Source: Mycobacterium intermedium
GTDB taxonomy: Bacteria; Actinomycetota; Actinomycetes; Mycobacteriales; Mycobacteriaceae
NCBI RefSeq assembly: GCF_002086275.1
Contig: NZ_MVHT01000007.1
Span: forward strand, 1 to 64,000
DNA length: 64,000 bases
Direction: 5' to 3'
The position numbers and the translations under genes are program-made. Positions 60,965-64,000 of this stretch are shown here, piece after piece. How positions within the stretch are numbered: position 1 is the first letter of the stretch; the number at the start of each line of letters is the position of its first letter. The notes beneath the pieces are model-generated. The model did not search any database and was not told the origin of the DNA. It saw only the letters and a list, made by a program, of their open reading frames with translations.

Positions 60965-62175
60965 CGGCCGTCGCCCGATAGTTCGTCGAGCAGGTCATTG
61001 TGCTCGCCGAGCAGCGGTGGACGACTACGAGGACCGGCGGGCGTCGCACTGAAAACGTATGGCACACCCGGATATTCGAACGTTTCGCCCAGTTCCTCGT
61101 GGCGCACCGGAACCCGGAAACCCCGAGCGGCGATGTGCTCGTCCTCGAAGGCCTCGTCGGGCGACAGCACCGCACCGGCCGGAAATCCCCTGCGTTGGCT
61201 CTCCAAGAAGTACTCTTTGGCGGGCAACCGGGAGGCAATCAGCCTCATGGCATCCCGGGCCGCGGTCAGGATCGCGGTGGTCTCGTCATCTGCACCGATC
61301 AGAGCTATGTCCACCGGCGCTTCGCGCGACGCGGCCAGTTCTAGGAATACCGATTCGGGCAACTCGTCAATGAGCTCGAGATCGACCAGCCAGGCCAACA
61401 GGTCGGCGTATTCGCTGGGCTTTCTGGGCAGCACCCCCGTGGTGGCATAGGCACCGTCAGCGCAACGCACCTGGGTCGGCTGACTGGGGGTGAAGTAGGC
61501 GTGGCGCCCGGTCTGGCGTACACACGTCTCGTTGTTCACCAGCCAGTGGTAGGTGGTCTGTTCCGAGGTGACGTTGCACGCCGCATTCACGTTGACGTCG
61601 ACAAGTTGACCTTCGCCGGTCTGGTCGCGGTGTGCGAGGGCAACCAAGGCGCCAATCGCGCAATACAGTCCGGCGATATTGGCCGATTGTTCGCCCGCGC
61701 CGCGGATCGGCGGTAGCGAGTGGTCGTCGTAGCCGCAGTTCCACACCGGCCCGCCCCCGGCGAGCATGGTGAGGTCAGTAACGGGGTGGTCGGCGCGGAC
61801 GCTATCCAAGCCGAACGGGCTGACCGCCACCCAGATCAGCGCCGGATGGTTGGTCGCCGCCCTGATGTCTTTGACCGCGCCGGCCCCCGAGATCACCACG
61901 TCTGCCGTGGCGATCAGGCGCCGGAGCGCGTTCGTCCCCTCCCCCGAGCCGAATTCAACGGTCACCGAGCGCTTGCCCACATTGCCGCTCCACCAACGCA
62001 GGCTGGAGTCGGATCCGGAGCCGCCGCCGGCGAACGGCGGTCGCGCCCGGTCCGCAGCCCCACCAGGAGGTTCCACGACAACCACGTCGGCACCGAGCTC
62101 AGCGAGCAACCGGCCACCTACGGCGGTGAATTGGTCGCTGATCTCGACTACCCGTATCCCCTGCAGCGCGTTCAG
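60961..62175 (-). CDS. CaiB/BaiF family III CoA-transferase (second), apparent CTG start
   Basis: A 404-residue family III CoA-transferase that moves CoA between an acyl-CoA and a free acid. N-terminal Rossmann-like part LQGIRVVEISDQFTAVGG, then LLAELGADVVVVEPPGGAADRARPPF, NVGKRSVTVEF and the catalytic Asp in TGEGQLVDVNVNA. Homology extends 22 codons upstream of the first TTG (62109) with no ATG, GTG or TTG in frame. The CTG at 62173-62175 overlaps the upstream TGA as CTGA, matching the 4-bp overlap pattern of this cluster, and AGGG lies 6 bp upstream, so I use it as start. Confidence 0.82.
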   Translation of the reverse strand: MNALQGIRVVEISDQFTAVGGRLLAELGADVVVVEPPGGAADRARPPFAGGGSGSDSSLRWWSGNVGKRSVTVEFGSGEGTNALRRLIATADVVISGAGAVKDIRAATNHPALIWVAVSPFGLDSVRADHPVTDLTMLAGGGPVWNCGYDDHSLPPIRGAGEQSANIAGLYCAIGALVALAHRDQTGEGQLVDVNVNAACNVTSEQTTYHWLVNNETCVRQTGRHAYFTPSQPTQVRCADGAYATTGVLPRKPSEYADLLAWLVDLELIDELPESVFLELAASREAPVDIALIGADDETTAILTAARDAMRLIASRLPAKEYFLESQRRGFPAGAVLSPDEAFEDEHIAARGFRVPVRHEELGETFEYPGVPYVFSATPAGPRSRPPLLGEHNDLLDELSGDGR

Positions 62176-63407
62176 ATCACACCCTGTTTCGTCAGTTCTT
62201 CCAGCTCCCGATCACTGCGGCCGAGCAGGCCGCCCAGCACACGGCGATTGTGTTCACCAAGGCACGGCGCCGCGCGCTCAATACGCCACGGCGACGCGGA
62301 GAGTCGCAGCGGAATGCCCTCGACCCGCACCGTGCCGATCTCTGGGTGCTGCACCGCGGGGAAAAGTCCCCATTCGGCGAGGTCGGGATCCTCGTCGATC
62401 CGTTCCCGAGGAGATTTCACGACACTCGCGGGGACCCCGGCACCGACCAGCTCACTCGCCAAAGTCGCGGGCTCCCGGGTGCGGGTGCGCGCGGCGACCA
62501 GCCCGTCGAGTTCAGCACTGCACGTAAGCCGCTGTTCAAGGGTGGCGAAGCGGTCGGCGACCAGTTCGGGTTCATCCAAGACCTTGGCCAGTACGGCGAC
62601 ATCACTGTCGTCGCGGCAAGCTATGGCGATCCACCGGTCCTCGCCGAGGCACGGGTAGATCCCGTGCGGGGCCATTTCCCCGAAGGCCGCGTGGTTGCCG
62701 TTTGGCTGCCCCGCTCGGCGGCTCGACCGCTCGTTGACGGTCCAGTCGAGCACTTCGGTAGGCAGCATCGCGATACCGGCCGGCACCGTTGCCAAATCGA
62801 CGTGCTGACCCTCGCCGGTGCGTTCCCGATGGTGCACGGCCGCCAGAATCGCAATGACCATGTAGTAGGCGGCGATGTGGTCCATGTAGGAGAAACCCCA
62901 TCCGGCCGGCTCGCTGTCCGCCAGCCCGGAGGTGAAGGTCAGGCCGCTGAGTGCCTGCACAATCGGACCCCACGTCTTGAAATCTCGGTACGGGCCGGTG
63001 TGGCCGAACCCGCAGTTGGAGACGTAGATGATGTCGGGCTTGATCCGCCGCAGCTCGTCGTAGCCGAAACCCATCCGGGCGAGCACGCCGGCCGCGAAAT
63101 TCTCACACACGATGTCTGACAGCGCGATCAGCTCGCGCAACAGTTGCTTACCAGGATCGACACGCAGATTGATGGTCACGCCGAGCTTGCCTACGTTGTG
63201 GTTGTTGAAGCCGGCGCCCAGGTTGACCCCCCTTCGCTCGTCGACGAATGGGCCGACACCGCGTAGTGCGTCCCACATCCCGCGAGTGACCGGGTCTTCG
63301 ACGCGGATCACCTCGGCTCCGAAGGCAGCCAGGATCTTTGTGGCGCCCGCTCCGGCCAACTGGCCGCCCAGATCGCACACGCGCAGATGGGATAGACCGC
63401 GGGTCAT
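62172..63407 (-). CDS. CaiB/BaiF family III CoA-transferase (first)
   Basis: A 411-residue CoA-transferase: LRVCDLGGQLAGAGATKILAAFGAEVIRVEDP, NNHNVGKLGVTINLR, GVLARMGFGYDELRRIKPDIIYVSNCGFGHTGPY, and catalytic Asp in TGEGQHVDLATVP. Together with the second copy it may form a heteromer, as in some succinyl-CoA-dependent transferases, or provide two exchange steps. Start at one of two consecutive ATGs (63410 or 63407): TATTGT (63419-63414) lies 3 and 6 bp upstream respectively and no ribosome binding site is present, so a leaderless start at 63407 is favoured. Confidence 0.88.
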   Translation of the reverse strand: MTRGLSHLRVCDLGGQLAGAGATKILAAFGAEVIRVEDPVTRGMWDALRGVGPFVDERRGVNLGAGFNNHNVGKLGVTINLRVDPGKQLLRELIALSDIVCENFAAGVLARMGFGYDELRRIKPDIIYVSNCGFGHTGPYRDFKTWGPIVQALSGLTFTSGLADSEPAGWGFSYMDHIAAYYMVIAILAAVHHRERTGEGQHVDLATVPAGIAMLPTEVLDWTVNERSSRRAGQPNGNHAAFGEMAPHGIYPCLGEDRWIAIACRDDSDVAVLAKVLDEPELVADRFATLEQRLTCSAELDGLVAARTRTREPATLASELVGAGVPASVVKSPRERIDEDPDLAEWGLFPAVQHPEIGTVRVEGIPLRLSASPWRIERAAPCLGEHNRRVLGGLLGRSDRELEELTKQGVI

Positions 63408-63413
63408 CATGCA

Positions 63414-63510
63414 ACAATAAGACATAATTTGTTCTGCTGCCAACGGTGCATCCCGCGGCAGAAGCGGCAGGGAGGCGCTCGCAGAGTGACAACAAATGTT
63501 CTATTGTTCA
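63414..63510. promoter_or_regulatory. Divergent promoters of the CoA-transferase and P450 operons
   Basis: Leftward: -10 TATTGT at 63419-63414 with GACATAATTTGTTCTGCTG (63421-63439) just upstream of it. Rightward: -10 TATTGT at 63502-63507 within TGTTCTATTGTTCA (63497-63510), 7 bp before the ATG at 63515. Two related operator-like motifs thus flank the 100-bp divergent region, each next to a -10, and both transcripts appear leaderless. Confidence 0.55.
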
Positions 63511-63514
63511 AAGA

Positions 63515-64000
63515 ATGGTGACGATCGCAGCCGCCCGATTTGACGAACCGGCGTTCTACCTCGGCGACCCGAACGCGACGTTCGCGCAGTTGCGCGACAC
63601 CGACCCCGTGCATTGGTATGACGAGGGCAAGTTCTGGGTGATCACCAAATACGATGATATCAAGGGGATTTCGGCTCGCCCGGAGAAGTTCAAGTCGGAG
63701 CGGATCGGCATCATGATGGATCTGATCGCCCACCGTGAGGGCCGAGACCCGCAGGGTTACGGCACTCGCGGCATCATGTTCATGGACCCCCCGGAACACC
63801 GCGCACACCGGAAGGCGATCGGGGTTCGGTTCACGCCATCCGCGGTGGCGAAGCTGGAAGCGCGGGTCCGCCAAGTCGTACACGACGTCCTCGACGATCT
63901 GCCGAACGGTGAGTTCGACTGGATTCAGCGAGTGGCCGAGCCCATTCCCGTCTATGTGTTCGCGTACCTGCTGGGGGTGCCCGAAGAGGACTGGCCAAAG
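63515..64000 (+). CDS. Cytochrome P450 (fourth), truncated by window end
   Basis: The first 162 codons of a P450: FDEPAFYLGDPNATFAQLRDTDPVHWYDEGKFWVITKYDDIKGI, C-helix FMDPPEHRAHRKAIGVRFTPSAVAKLEARV and IPVYVFAYLLGVPEEDW. The I-helix, ExxR and haem loop lie beyond the window. The ATG at 63515 is 7 bp after a TATTGT -10 with no Shine-Dalgarno, so the mRNA is probably leaderless. A GTG follows immediately as an alternative. It shows that the catabolic cluster continues to the right. Confidence 0.9.
   Translation, partial: MVTIAAARFDEPAFYLGDPNATFAQLRDTDPVHWYDEGKFWVITKYDDIKGISARPEKFKSERIGIMMDLIAHREGRDPQGYGTRGIMFMDPPEHRAHRKAIGVRFTPSAVAKLEARVRQVVHDVLDDLPNGEFDWIQRVAEPIPVYVFAYLLGVPEEDWPK

Overview
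The window is high-GC mycobacterial DNA, most likely from a slow-growing non-tuberculous Mycobacterium. Species was not determined. The left 19 kb carries genes I recognise from two M. tuberculosis neighbourhoods: the Rv3099c-smpB-ftsX-ftsE-Rv3103c-Rv3104c-prfB-fprA-agpS block and the Rv3127/Rv3129/tgs1/Rv3131/devS/devR/Rv3134c dormancy (DosR) block. These are joined directly to each other here. All comparisons are from memory of family and gene sequences; no search was run.

Region 1 (1-3.5 kb) is repeat-rich. It holds an IS21-like end fused to the remnant of a LuxR-type regulator, an FKBP prolyl isomerase, tmRNA (ssrA, minus strand) with a readable tag AESHQRDYALAA, a 140-bp imperfect duplication, a three-copy 81-86-bp repeat and a seven-copy 55-bp minisatellite. 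Region 2 (3.5-11.5 kb) is conserved core: trans-translation (smpB), FtsEX, an MscS-type channel, release factor 2, the ferredoxin reductase FprA and an AgpS-like flavoenzyme. Region 3 (11.6-19.3 kb) is the DosR dormancy locus: two Acg-type nitroreductase-like proteins, a PNPOx-like protein, a group III truncated haemoglobin, Tgs1, the DevS sensor, the DevR regulator and a universal stress protein. DosR-box-like palindromes sit at the expected distances from -10 elements. Region 4 (19.3-23.3 kb) is a quinol-type nitric oxide reductase, a Cys-rich membrane protein and a slipin, divergent from the DosR operon and apparently sharing its operator DNA.

Region 5 (23.3-64 kb, continuing off the right edge) is a dense accessory catabolic cluster of about 43 genes. 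It holds four P450s, six crotonases, four acyl-CoA dehydrogenase-like subunits, two AMP-forming CoA ligases, two thiolase-like/DUF35 pairs, two CaiB/BaiF CoA-transferases, six SDRs (one mycofactocin type), a MaoC hydratase, a fused 2-oxo acid dehydrogenase E1 with a stand-alone lipoyl protein, a luciferase-like monooxygenase, an amidohydrolase, an SMP-30-like protein, three SnoaL/NTF2 proteins, a VOC protein and three TetR regulators. Genes lie in short divergent operons with many 4-bp start/stop overlaps. The likely job is oxygenation, CoA activation and chain or ring degradation of a lipophilic (isoprenoid-, steroid- or alicyclic-like) compound. The substrate cannot be read from sequence. 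A recurring promoter-proximal motif and several leaderless starts suggest the cluster is co-regulated, probably by one or more of its own TetR proteins.
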